Source: Streptomyces luteolifulvus
GTDB lineage: Bacteria; Actinomycetota; Actinomycetes; Streptomycetales; Streptomycetaceae
Direction: 5' to 3'
Assembly: GCF_008806595.1 (NCBI RefSeq)
Contig: NZ_VZRB01000030.1
Span: 31,365 to 95,364 of the forward strand
Length of the DNA stretch: 64,000 nucleotides
Part shown: positions 40,550 through 48,102 of the stretch, piece by piece
Layout: every line of letters begins with the position of its first letter
Position numbering within the stretch: the stretch's first letter is position 1
Position numbers and translations under genes: made by a program
The notes under the pieces: generated by a model
What the model was told of the DNA's origin: nothing
Databases searched by the model: none
Seen by the model: the letters and a program-made list of their open reading frames with translations, nothing else

Positions 40550-42919
40550 TCAACTCCCCAATGTCAGCCGGGGCTTCGGCGCATCCGTACGCCCGGTCTG
40601 CGGGCGGCGGCTGCCCGCTCGGTAGGGGGCCGGCCAGACGACGCCCGGACCCACGTAGCCCTGCTCCGCCGCCGCGTGCAGCGTCCAGTGCGGGTCGTAG
40701 AGGTGCGGCCGGGCGAGCGCGCACAGGTCGGTACGACCGGCCAGGATGAGGGAGTTGACGTCGTCCCAGGAGGAGATGGCGCCGACCGCGATCACCGGGA
40801 CACCGGTGGCGTGGCGGATCCGGTCGGCGAACGGTGTCTGGTACGACCGCCCGAACTCCGGCTGTTCGTCGGCGACGACCTGCCCGGTGGACACGTCGAT
40901 CGCGTCGGCACCGTGCGCGGCGAACGCCCGGGCGATCTCGACGGCGTCCCCGGCCGTGTTCCCGCCCTCCGCCCAGTCGGTGGCGGAGATACGGACGGTG
41001 AGGGGCCTCTCCTCCGGCCACACCTTCCGTACGGCGTCGAAGACCTCCAGCGGGAAGCGGAGCCGTTTCTCGGGCGAGCCGCCGTAGGCGTCGGTGCGCC
41101 GGTTGGTCAGCGGGGAGAGGAAGCCGGAGAGCAGATAACCGTGTGCGCAGTGCAGTTCGAGGAGGTCGAAGCCCGCGCGGGCGGCCCGCCAGGCGGCCGC
41201 CGTGAACTGTTCGCGGATGTCGGTGAGCTGGGCCCGGGAGAGCTGGCGCGGGCTCTGGCTCTCCGGTTTGTACGGGAGCGGGGAGGCGGCCACGAGGGGC
41301 CAGTTGCCGTCCTCCAGGGGCTCGTCCATGCCCTCCCACATCAGCTTGGTCGAGCCCTTGCGCCCACTGTGGCCGAGCTGCACACCGATCGCGGTGCCCG
41401 GCGCCTGCGCGTGCACGAAGTCCACTATGCGTTTCCAGGAGTCGGCCTGCCGGCCGGTGTAGAGGCCGGTGCAGCCGGGGGTGATCCGCCCCTCCGCGCT
41501 GACGCACACCATCTCCGTCATCACCAGGCCGGCGCCGCCGAGCGCCCGCGCCCCCAGATGGACGAGATGGAAGTCGCCGGGGACACCGTCCGTGGCCGAG
41601 TACATGTCCATCGGCGAGACCACGACCCGGTTGCGCAGGGTCAGCCCGCGCAGCCGGAACGGCGTGAACATCGGGGGCGTGCCGGGTGGGCAGCCGAAGT
41701 CGCGCTCCACGGCCGCGGTGAAGCTCGCGTCGCGCAGGCGCAGGTTGTCGTGGGTGACGCGGCGGCTGCGGGTGAGCAGGTTGAAGGCGAACTGGCGGGG
41801 CGGCTGGTCCAGGTACAGTCCCAGGTTCTCGAACCACTCCAGACTGGCGTGGGCGGCGCGCTGGGTGGAGGCGACGACGGGTTTGCGCTCCGCCTCGTAG
41901 GCGGCCAGCGCCCGCTCCAGCGACGGCTGTTCCTCCAGGCAGGCGGCGAGCGCGAGGGCGTCCTCGACGGCGAGCTTGGTGCCGGAGCCGATGGAGAAGT
42001 GGGCGGTGTGGGCGGCGTCGCCGAGGAGGACGACATTGCCGTGCGACCAGTGCTCGTTGACCACCGTGCGGAAAGTGGTCCAGGCCGACTTGTTGGACCG
42101 CAGGGGCCGGCCGCCGAGCGCGTCCGCGAAGATCTTGGCGCAGCGCTCGACGGACTCGTCCTCGCCGAGTTCCCCGAAACCGGCCGCGCGCCAGACCTCC
42201 TCCCGCATCTCGACGATCACGGTCGAGGCGTCGGCCGCGTACGGGTAGCCGTGCAGCTGCATCACGCCGTGCTCGGTCTCGGCGATCTCGAAACGGAAGG
42301 CGTCGAAGGCGAAGCCGGCGGCCAGCCAGATATAGCGGCAGTGGTGGGTGGCCACATGGGGCCGGAACATGGGGGCGTAGGCCTCGCGGGTGGTGCTGTG
42401 CACACCGTCGGCGGCGATGACCAGGTCGTACGACGCCGCGAGCTGCGCGGGGGGCGGCGCTTCGGAGCGGAAGAGCAGGTCGACGCCGAGTTCACGACAG
42501 CGCTGGTGCAGGATCTCCAGGAGGCGTCGTCGGCCCAGTGCGGCGAAGCCGTGTCCTGAGGAGGTGTGGCGGGTGCTGCGGTGGACGATGTCGATGTCGT
42601 CCCAGCGGATGAAGTCCCGCTGGAGGGCCTCGTAGACCGTGGGGTCGGCGTGTTCGATGCCGCCGAGCGTTTCGTCGGAGAGGACCACGCCGAAGCCGAA
42701 GGTGTCGTCGGGGGCGTTGCGTTCCCAGACGGTCACTTCGCGGGCCGGGTCGAGGCGCTTCAGCAGGGCGGCGGAGTAGAGGCCGCCGGGGCCGCCGCCG
42801 ATGATCGCCACTCGTAGGGCGTGGCTGGTCGTCTCGGGCGGCTGCGGGTCCGTTTCGGCTGGTCGTGCCCTGCGGCCGAGCCGCATGTCGGCACTGCCCC
42901 GCGCCCCTGGTGTGGGCAT
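40550..42919 (-). CDS. bifunctional 2-aminobenzoyl-CoA monooxygenase/reductase
   Basis: This fusion of 789 residues hydroxylates and dearomatises a CoA-bound ring, as in the aerobic anthranilate pathway of Azoarcus. Databases often call it bifunctional salicylyl-CoA 5-hydroxylase/oxidoreductase. The N-terminal half is a class A flavin monooxygenase (RVAIIGGGPGGLYSAALL, VIAADGVHSTTREAY, NVVLLGDAAHTAHFSIGSGTKLAVEDA). The C-terminal half is an Old Yellow Enzyme-type reductase (FTPFRLRGLTLRNRVVVSPM, HCAHGYLLSGFLSPLTNRR, RISATDW). ATG at 42919 has AAGGGG 8 nt upstream and follows the hydratase stop by 2 bp. Residues 3 to about 28 are encoded by interspersed-repeat sequence and look like an accidental N-terminal extension. 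Confidence 0.92.
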   Translation of the reverse strand: MPTPGARGSADMRLGRRARPAETDPQPPETTSHALRVAIIGGGPGGLYSAALLKRLDPAREVTVWERNAPDDTFGFGVVLSDETLGGIEHADPTVYEALQRDFIRWDDIDIVHRSTRHTSSGHGFAALGRRRLLEILHQRCRELGVDLLFRSEAPPPAQLAASYDLVIAADGVHSTTREAYAPMFRPHVATHHCRYIWLAAGFAFDAFRFEIAETEHGVMQLHGYPYAADASTVIVEMREEVWRAAGFGELGEDESVERCAKIFADALGGRPLRSNKSAWTTFRTVVNEHWSHGNVVLLGDAAHTAHFSIGSGTKLAVEDALALAACLEEQPSLERALAAYEAERKPVVASTQRAAHASLEWFENLGLYLDQPPRQFAFNLLTRSRRVTHDNLRLRDASFTAAVERDFGCPPGTPPMFTPFRLRGLTLRNRVVVSPMDMYSATDGVPGDFHLVHLGARALGGAGLVMTEMVCVSAEGRITPGCTGLYTGRQADSWKRIVDFVHAQAPGTAIGVQLGHSGRKGSTKLMWEGMDEPLEDGNWPLVAASPLPYKPESQSPRQLSRAQLTDIREQFTAAAWRAARAGFDLLELHCAHGYLLSGFLSPLTNRRTDAYGGSPEKRLRFPLEVFDAVRKVWPEERPLTVRISATDWAEGGNTAGDAVEIARAFAAHGADAIDVSTGQVVADEQPEFGRSYQTPFADRIRHATGVPVIAVGAISSWDDVNSLILAGRTDLCALARPHLYDPHWTLHAAAEQGYVGPGVVWPAPYRAGSRRPQTGRTDAPKPRLTLGS
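42836..42911. repeat. composite interspersed repeat in the monooxygenase/reductase N terminus
   Basis: CGGCTGCGGGTCCGTTTCGG then GCTGGTCGTG and, further on, CTGCCCCGCGCCCCTGG are the two ends of the GGGGCGCGGGGAACTGC repeat family in reverse. Between them is a GCCGAGCCGCATGTCGGCA block. It is translated as residues 3 to about 28. Confidence 0.55.
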
Positions 42920-42921
42920 GC

Positions 42922-43749
42922 TCACCGCCCCTTCCATTTCGGAGGGCGCTTTTCCTTGAACGCCGCGTGGAACTCCGCGTAGTCCTCGCCGTTCATCAGC
43001 AGCGCCTGGGTGGAAGCGTCCAGTTCGACCGCAGCCGCCAGCGGCATGTCCAGTTCGGCGGTGAGCAGGGCCTTCGTCTGGGCGTAGGCGAGGGCCGGGC
43101 CCTCGGCGAGGCGGCGGGCCAGCGCCCCGGCGGCCTCGTCCGCGTGGCCCTCCTCGGTGAGTTCGCTGATCAGGCCGATGCGCTCGGCCTCGGGTGCCCG
43201 TACCGGCTCGCCGAGCATGAGCAGCCGGGTCGCGTGGCCGAGTCCGACGACCCGGGGCAGCAGATAGGCCGCCCCCATGTCGCCGCCGGACAGGCCGACC
43301 CGGGTGAAGAGGAAGGCGAAGCGTGCGGTGGGGTCGGCGACCCGGAAGTCCGCCGCGAGCGCCAGCACGGCTCCGGCGCCCGCCGCCACCCCGTGCACCG
43401 CCGCGATCACCGGGAACGGGCACTCCCGTACCGCCCGCACGACCTGCCCGGTCATCCGGTTGAAGTCGAGGAGCTGGGCGGTGTCCATGGCCAGCGTCGC
43501 ACCGATGATCTCGTCCACGTCGCCGCCGGAGCAGAACCCGCGTCCCTCGCCGGCCAGCACCAGGGCCCGTACGGACCTCTCCCGGGACAGCTCGGCGAGC
43601 AGATCGCGCAGGTCGGCGTAGGCGCCGAAGGTGAGGGCGTTGAGCTTGTCGGGGCGTTCCAGGGTGACGGTGGCGACGGCGTCGGTGAGGTCGACGCGCA
43701 GATGCTGCCAGCGGGGGGTGCGGCGGGTGGAGCCGGTGAAGGGACTCAT
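42922..43749 (-). CDS. enoyl-CoA hydratase/isomerase family protein
   Basis: This is a crotonase-fold enzyme that hydrates or opens an enoyl-CoA intermediate. The 275-residue protein has ATVTLERPDKLNALTFG, the oxyanion-hole sequence AGEGRGFCSGGDVDE and VHGVAAGAGAVLALAADFRVA. RVGLSGGDMGAAYLLPRVVG carries an active-site region in which Glu of the usual GxxPxxG/E pattern is replaced by Asp. ATG at 43749 follows GAGGAGG; an ATG 11 codons upstream is less likely. It heads the operon that continues into the monooxygenase/reductase 2 bp later. The shared operator-like motif lies about 75 bp upstream. Confidence 0.9.
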   Translation of the reverse strand: MSPFTGSTRRTPRWQHLRVDLTDAVATVTLERPDKLNALTFGAYADLRDLLAELSRERSVRALVLAGEGRGFCSGGDVDEIIGATLAMDTAQLLDFNRMTGQVVRAVRECPFPVIAAVHGVAAGAGAVLALAADFRVADPTARFAFLFTRVGLSGGDMGAAYLLPRVVGLGHATRLLMLGEPVRAPEAERIGLISELTEEGHADEAAGALARRLAEGPALAYAQTKALLTAELDMPLAAAVELDASTQALLMNGEDYAEFHAAFKEKRPPKWKGR

Positions 43750-43822
43750 GAGGTGCGGCCTCCTCGTACGGACGGCGGGCACGGGCTCACGGAGCTCTAC
43801 CCGTCGAAGCTATCACCCATCT

Positions 43823-43836
43823 TTGACTGTCGTCAC
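43823..43836. promoter_or_regulatory. shared operator-like motif upstream of enoyl-CoA hydratase
   Basis: TTGACTGTCGTCAC is identical to 37994-38007. It is flanked by AGCTATC (43808-43814) and GATAGCT (43845-43851), exact inverted arms. The rest of the 315-bp gap to 44064 has no other recognised feature. Confidence 0.65.
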
Positions 43837-44064
43837 GAGTGCGCGATAGCTCCCTTCGGATATGACCCCGTCCCGTCACATTCCGTCGCCTCCGTCACGG
43901 CTCGTCGATAGGCGGGTAACGGTGGGGAGCAGGTGTGCGAGAGGGGCCGTCGACGCGGGTAAGCCGCCCGGCAACGGGGCCGAGGGTCCCGTACGGTGCC
44001 CGTCCGACGACCCGGCGGGGCGGCGCCGTACCATTCTTCGGGTTGAAAGCAGGACAGCCTGCTC

Positions 44065-44517
44065 ATGAACGGAACCGCCTTGTACGAACGCCCCTCCGCC
44101 TCCGCTTCCTGGCGCGTCGCGCTGCCGCACACGGCCGCTGCCGTGCCCGTGGCGCGGGCGCTGGTCCGGGCGGCGCTGACCGAGCTGAAGCACGGGGCCG
44201 ACTGCGACACCGCGGAGCTGCTCACGGCGGAGCTGGTGGCGAACGCCGTGGAGCACACGCGCGGCGACGCCCCGATAGAGCTGGTGGTGGCGCTGCTGCC
44301 GACCGGCTGCCAGGTGGAGGTGCACGACGCCGACCCGGCGCCGCCCGGCCATCTCACGCGTCCCGCGGGCGAGGAGCCCGACCCCTGGCAGGAGCATGGG
44401 CGCGGCCTGCTGCTGATCCGTGCCCTGAGCTCGTCCTGCGGTCATCGGGCGACGGCGTCGGGCAAGGCCGTGTGGTTCCGGCTGCCGGTGGTTCCGCCGC
44501 CGCGGCGCCCGGTGTGA
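44065..44517 (+). CDS. ATP-binding anti-sigma-type regulator (HATPase_c)
   Basis: This is a 150-residue stand-alone Bergerat-fold protein of the RsbW/SpoIIAB-like group that is abundant in streptomycetes. The N box reads ELLTAELVANAVEHT, the G1 box is degenerate (VEVHDADPAPPG), and the G2 region is HGRGLLLIRALSSSCG. Such proteins bind ATP and may phosphorylate anti-anti-sigma factors or just bind partners. It has no kinase-partner gene next to it; a PP2C/HATPase sensor is 17 kb away. ATG at 44065. The gene converges with arcB and ends 6 bp from it. The specific role is unknown. Confidence 0.85.
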   Translation: MNGTALYERPSASASWRVALPHTAAAVPVARALVRAALTELKHGADCDTAELLTAELVANAVEHTRGDAPIELVVALLPTGCQVEVHDADPAPPGHLTRPAGEEPDPWQEHGRGLLLIRALSSSCGHRATASGKAVWFRLPVVPPPRRPV

Positions 44518-44523
44518 GCCGGG

Positions 44524-45531
44524 TCAGGCGAGGGTCGCCACCAGCACGGCCTTGATCGTGTGCAGACGGTTCTCCGCCTCGTCGAACACGACCGAGTGAG
44601 CCGACTCGAAGACCTCGTCCGTCACCTCCAGCGAGTCCAGGCCGTGGGCCTCGTGGATCTCGCAGCCCACCTCGGTGCCAAGGTCGTGGAAGGCCGGCAG
44701 ACAGTGCAGGAACTTGACGTCCGGATTGCCGGTGGCGCGCAGGACGTCCATGGTCACGGCATACGGGGCGAGGGCGGCGATCCGCTCGTCCCAGACCTCC
44801 TTGGGCTCGCCCATGGACACCCAGACATCGGTGGCCACGAAGTCGGCGCCGCGCACGCCCTCGGCGACATCCTCGGTGAGCAGAACGGCGGCGCCGCTGT
44901 TCTCGGCCAGTTCACGCGCCCGGGTGACGACGTCCTCGGCGGGCCAGTACTCCTTGGGCGCGACGATGCGCACGTCCATGCCGAGCAGCGCCCCGGTGAT
45001 CAGATAGGAGTTGCCCATGTTGAAGCGGGCGTCGCCGAGGTAGGCGAAGGAGATCCCCTGCACGGGCTTGGCGCAGTGCTCGGTCATGGTGAGCACATCG
45101 GCGAGCATCTGGGTGGGATGCCAGTCGTCGGTGAGGCCGTTGTAGACGGGCACGCCCGCGAAGGCCGCCAGCTCCTCCACCTTCGCCTGGCTGTCCCCGC
45201 GGTACTCGATCCCGTCGTACATCCGGCCCAGGACGCGCGCGGTGTCCTTGACCGACTCCTTGTGGCCGATCTGCGAGCCCGAAGGGTCGAGGTAGGTCGT
45301 ACAGGCGCCCTGGTCGGCGGCGGCCACCTCGAACGCGCAGCGGGTGCGCGTCGAGGTCTTCTCGAAGATCAGCGCGATGTTCCTGCCGCGCAGATGCCGT
45401 GTCTCGGTCCCGGCCTTCTTGGCGGCCTTCAGCTCGGCGGCCAGCTCGACCAGCCCGAGGAACTCCTCGTCGGTGAAGTCGAGCTCCTTGAGGAAGTGGC
45501 GGCCGGCGAGGGCTGTCGGGACTGTCGCCAT
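44524..45531 (-). CDS. arcB: ornithine carbamoyltransferase (catabolic context)
   Basis: OTC interconverts ornithine plus carbamoyl phosphate and citrulline. The 335-residue protein has the carbamoyl-phosphate loop EKTSTRTRCAFEVA, DDWHPTQMLADVLTM, and HCLPAFHDLGTE with the ornithine-binding HCLP motif. The ATG at 45531 has GGAG 7 nt upstream. It lies 70 bp downstream of the arginine deiminase gene on the same strand, so it probably works in arginine deiminase catabolism rather than biosynthesis. No carbamate kinase gene lies in the window. Three helically phased GTATAG repeats occur in the gap before it. If it turned out to be the sole OTC it could also be argF. Confidence 0.93.
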   Translation of the reverse strand: MATVPTALAGRHFLKELDFTDEEFLGLVELAAELKAAKKAGTETRHLRGRNIALIFEKTSTRTRCAFEVAAADQGACTTYLDPSGSQIGHKESVKDTARVLGRMYDGIEYRGDSQAKVEELAAFAGVPVYNGLTDDWHPTQMLADVLTMTEHCAKPVQGISFAYLGDARFNMGNSYLITGALLGMDVRIVAPKEYWPAEDVVTRARELAENSGAAVLLTEDVAEGVRGADFVATDVWVSMGEPKEVWDERIAALAPYAVTMDVLRATGNPDVKFLHCLPAFHDLGTEVGCEIHEAHGLDSLEVTDEVFESAHSVVFDEAENRLHTIKAVLVATLA

Positions 45532-45571
45532 GGGGGCGCTCCAGAGATACGTGAACAATGACCCTGGAAGT

Positions 45572-45607
45572 CTATACGACGGTTAGCATTTCTATACAGT
45601 CCTATAC
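45572..45607. repeat. three phased CTATAC repeats upstream of arcB
   Basis: CTATAC occurs at 45572, 45592 and 45602, with starts 20 and 10 bp apart (one or two helical turns). The last overlaps the arcA stop codon. They may be a direct-repeat binding site for a regulator of arcB. Confidence 0.45.
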
Positions 45608-46825
45608 GGCCTCACGTTCGACCGGACAGCTCATACAGCGTGGCCCGCCCCTCCCCCGGCCCAGCTCACTGCCCGGAATCTCGATGACTTCGATGCCCTG
45701 CTTGCGCAGATGTGTGTTGGTGGTGGAGTTGCGCTCGTAGGCCACGACGACGCCCGGTTCGACGGCCAGGACGTTGCATCCGTCGTCCCACTGCTCGCGC
45801 TCGGCCGCGTGCACGTCCTGGGTCGCGGTCAGGACGCGGATCTCGCTCAGTCCGAGCGCGGCGGCGATCGCGCGGTGCATGTGCTCCGGCGGATGGTCGG
45901 TGACCTTCAGCTCCTTGTCGCCCGTGCCCGGCTCGATGGTGTAGGAGCGGAGCATGCCCAGTCCGGCGTACTGGGTGAAGACGTCGCCGTCGACCATCGT
46001 CATCACCGTGTCGAGGTGCATGAGGGCGCGCCGTTTGGGCATGTCGAGCGCCACGATCGTCTGTGCGGAGCCGGCCGCGAACAGCTTGTGCGCCAGCATC
46101 TCCACGGCCTGCGGGGTCGTCCGCTCACTCATGCCGATGAGGACCGCGCCGTGGCCGATGACAAGGACGTCCCCGCCCTCGATGGTCGACGGGTAGTCGG
46201 CTTGACCCTCCGACCAGACGTTGAACGTCTCGTCCCGGAACAGCGGATGGTGCCGGTAGATGGCCTCGAAGTGCACGGTCTCGCGCTGGCGGGCGGGCCA
46301 GCGCATGGCGTTGATGGCGACGCCGTCGTAGATCCAGGCGGAGGTGTCGCGGGTGAAGAGGTGGTTGGGGAGCGGACGGAGCAGGAAGTCGTCGAGGTCC
46401 ATGGCATGGAAGCGCACGGAGGTCGGCTCCGCGTGCGCGTCCAGGAACTCGCGTTTGGTCATGCCGCCCACCAGGACCTCGGCCAGTTCCCGCGCGGGCA
46501 GGGTCTCGAAGGCGGCGCGGAGGTGGTCGGTGGCGAGGGGGCCGTACTCCTTCTCGTCGAAGACACGGTCCAGGACGAGTGATCTCGCCGCCGGGACCTC
46601 CAGGGCCTCGGTGAGCAGGTCGCCGAAGAGGTGGACGGCGACGCCGCGGTCGCGCAGCACATCGGCGAACCCGTCGTGCTCGGCGCGCGCCCTGCGCACC
46701 CACAGCACGTCGTCGAAGAGCAGCGCATCCTTGTTGCTGGGGGTGAGCCTTTTGAGCTCGAGATCCGGCCGGTGCAGGATGACGCGGCGCAGCCGCCCGG
46801 CTTCGGAGTCGACGTGGAATCCCAT
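45602..46825 (-). CDS. arcA: arginine deiminase
   Basis: ADI converts arginine to citrulline and ammonia. The 407-residue protein has FTRDTSAWIYDG, EGGDVLVIGHGAVLIGMSERT, HLDTVMTMVD and a C-terminal catalytic Cys region, QWDDGCNVLAVEPGVVVAYERN. These match the Cys-His-Asp-Glu set of guanidino-group modifying enzymes. The ATG at 46825 follows AGGATGGAGGC; the open frame extends 33 codons further over the leader. Upstream is an AT-rich 13-bp tandem repeat and an 8-codon leader frame with two Arg codons. It pairs with the OTC gene 70 bp downstream. The divergent neighbour is the SPFH gene, and the two share an upstream region with two palindromic operators. Confidence 0.95.
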   Translation of the reverse strand: MGFHVDSEAGRLRRVILHRPDLELKRLTPSNKDALLFDDVLWVRRARAEHDGFADVLRDRGVAVHLFGDLLTEALEVPAARSLVLDRVFDEKEYGPLATDHLRAAFETLPARELAEVLVGGMTKREFLDAHAEPTSVRFHAMDLDDFLLRPLPNHLFTRDTSAWIYDGVAINAMRWPARQRETVHFEAIYRHHPLFRDETFNVWSEGQADYPSTIEGGDVLVIGHGAVLIGMSERTTPQAVEMLAHKLFAAGSAQTIVALDMPKRRALMHLDTVMTMVDGDVFTQYAGLGMLRSYTIEPGTGDKELKVTDHPPEHMHRAIAAALGLSEIRVLTATQDVHAAEREQWDDGCNVLAVEPGVVVAYERNSTTNTHLRKQGIEVIEIPGSELGRGRGGPRCMSCPVEREAV

Positions 46826-46854
46826 GCCTCCATCCTGACCATCGGCGACCGGAT

Positions 46855-46881
46855 TCACCCCCTGCTCGGCCGATTCTGCAT
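46855..46881 (-). CDS. putative arcA leader peptide with two Arg codons
   Basis: ATG CAG AAT CGG CCG AGC AGG GGG TGA encodes MQNRPSRG and ends 29 bp before the arcA ATG. It includes an AGG codon, rare in streptomycetes. AAGAAG overlaps the start as a poor ribosome site. It could couple arginyl-tRNA supply to arcA, or be chance. Confidence 0.25.
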   Translation of the reverse strand: MQNRPSRG

Positions 46882-46906
46882 CTTCTTGTTTTGTCTTCTT
46901 GTTTTG
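46881..46906. repeat. 13-bp perfect tandem repeat in arcA leader
   Basis: TCTTCTTGTTTTG occurs twice in direct succession. It is strikingly AT-rich for this genome. On the minus strand it gives CAAAACAAGAAGA units in the arcA 5' region. Confidence 0.75.
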
Positions 46907-46927
46907 ACTTCTCGTTCCCACCACCCG

Positions 46928-46948
46928 TTTTCGTCCTCTTGACGATAA
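46928..46948. promoter_or_regulatory. operator box 1 before SPFH gene (TTTTCGTC-N5-GACGATAA)
   Basis: TTTTCGTC and GACGATAA are 8-bp arms, complementary at 7 positions, around CTCTT. The box is near-identical in form to box 2, 33 bp further on. Confidence 0.65.
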
Positions 46949-46960
46949 TCACGTCCCCCG

Positions 46961-46981
46961 TTATCGTCTTCATGACGAAAA
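46961..46981. promoter_or_regulatory. operator box 2 before SPFH gene (TTATCGTC-N5-GACGAAAA)
   Basis: TTATCGTC and GACGAAAA surround TTCAT. Together with box 1 the whole 54-bp region is also a dyad: GACGATAA/TTATCGTC inside and TTTTCGTC/GACGAAAA outside. The ends of box 2 lie 17 bp before the SPFH ATG. Confidence 0.65.
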
Positions 46982-46998
46982 TCAAGCGAGGGGGTCCC

Positions 46999-48102
46999 AT
47001 GGCCGACATCACCCGGCGCCTCGGCTGGCGCCATCTGCGCAGCGCCCCGACGGCGCACATCCGGCACCACCGCTCGGGCAGGCCGGCGCACGACGGTACG
47101 GGGCTCAGCTTCTGGTTCCGGGCACTGACCGCCGCGCTCTCCGAAGTGCCGGTCGACGACCGCGAGCTGGCCATGACCTTCCATGCCCGTACCTCCGACT
47201 TCCAGGACGTGACGGTGCAGGCGACGGTCACCTACCGGATCGGCGATCCGGCGCTCGCCGCCGCCCGGCTGGACTTCTCCATCGACCCGGACACCGGTGT
47301 GTGGCGGGGCGCGCCGCTGGAGCAGCTGGGCACGCTGCTGACGGAGACGGCGCAGCAGCACGCACTGGACGTCCTGGCCCGTACGCCGCTCGCGTCCGCA
47401 CTGGCAGACGGCGTGGCGGCCGTGCGCGAGAGAGTCGCGGCGGGCCTGGGCGCGGAGCCCCGGCTGCCGGCCACCGGGATCGAGGTGGTGGCCGTACGCG
47501 TGATGGCGCTCAGACCCGAGCCGGAGGTGGAGCGGGCACTGCGCACCCCGGCGCGCGAGCAGATCCAGCAGGAGGCCGACCGGGCGACGTACGAACGGCG
47601 GGCCGTGGCCGTCGAGCGGGAGCGGACGATCGCCGAGAACGAGCTGGCCAGCCAGATCGAACTCGCCCGCCGCGAGGAGCAGTTGGTCGAGCAGCGCGGT
47701 ACCAACACCCGGCGCGAGGCGGAGGAGCACGCGGCGGCGGACGCGGTACGGGCCGAGGCCGAGGCGGCTCGCTCGGTACGGCTGGCGGAGGCGGAGGCCA
47801 CCCGGAACGTCCGGCTGGCGGAGGCCGAGGCGAAGCGGACGGAGCGGCTCGCGGAGGCCGAGGCGGCCCGCTCCGTACGGCTGGCCCGCGCCGAGGCCGA
47901 GGGCGCGCGCGAGGTGGGTGAGGCGCGGGCGCAGGCTCAGGCGGCGTGGCTGCAGGTGCACGGTGAGGTGGACGTGGCGGTCCTGAACGCCCTCACCGGA
48001 ACGCGTCTCGCGGAGAACCTGCCGAACATCGACAGCCTGACGATCTCGCCCGACGTGCTGACCGGCCTGCTGGCGAAGCTGGGCTCCAAGGAGCGGGCGT
48101 GA
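46999..48102 (+). CDS. SPFH/band-7 domain protein with coiled coil
   Basis: SPFH proteins (stomatin, flotillin types) assemble at membranes and organise partners. This 367-residue protein has an SPFH domain at about residues 35-200 (FHARTSDFQDVTVQATVTYRIGDP, IEVVAVRVMALRPEPEVERALRTPAREQIQQEADRATYERR is its end). A long Ala/Glu/Arg coiled coil follows (about 200-310) with near-exact repeats of the type SVRLAEAEA/NVRLAEAEA. It ends in a short flotillin-like tail. No signal peptide or obvious membrane helix remains when started at ATG 46999, which follows GAGGGGG. The stop overlaps the start of the NAD-kinase-like gene (GTGA), so the two are made together. Two palindromic boxes lie upstream. Function unknown. 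Confidence 0.88.
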   Translation: MADITRRLGWRHLRSAPTAHIRHHRSGRPAHDGTGLSFWFRALTAALSEVPVDDRELAMTFHARTSDFQDVTVQATVTYRIGDPALAAARLDFSIDPDTGVWRGAPLEQLGTLLTETAQQHALDVLARTPLASALADGVAAVRERVAAGLGAEPRLPATGIEVVAVRVMALRPEPEVERALRTPAREQIQQEADRATYERRAVAVERERTIAENELASQIELARREEQLVEQRGTNTRREAEEHAAADAVRAEAEAARSVRLAEAEATRNVRLAEAEAKRTERLAEAEAARSVRLARAEAEGAREVGEARAQAQAAWLQVHGEVDVAVLNALTGTRLAENLPNIDSLTISPDVLTGLLAKLGSKERA

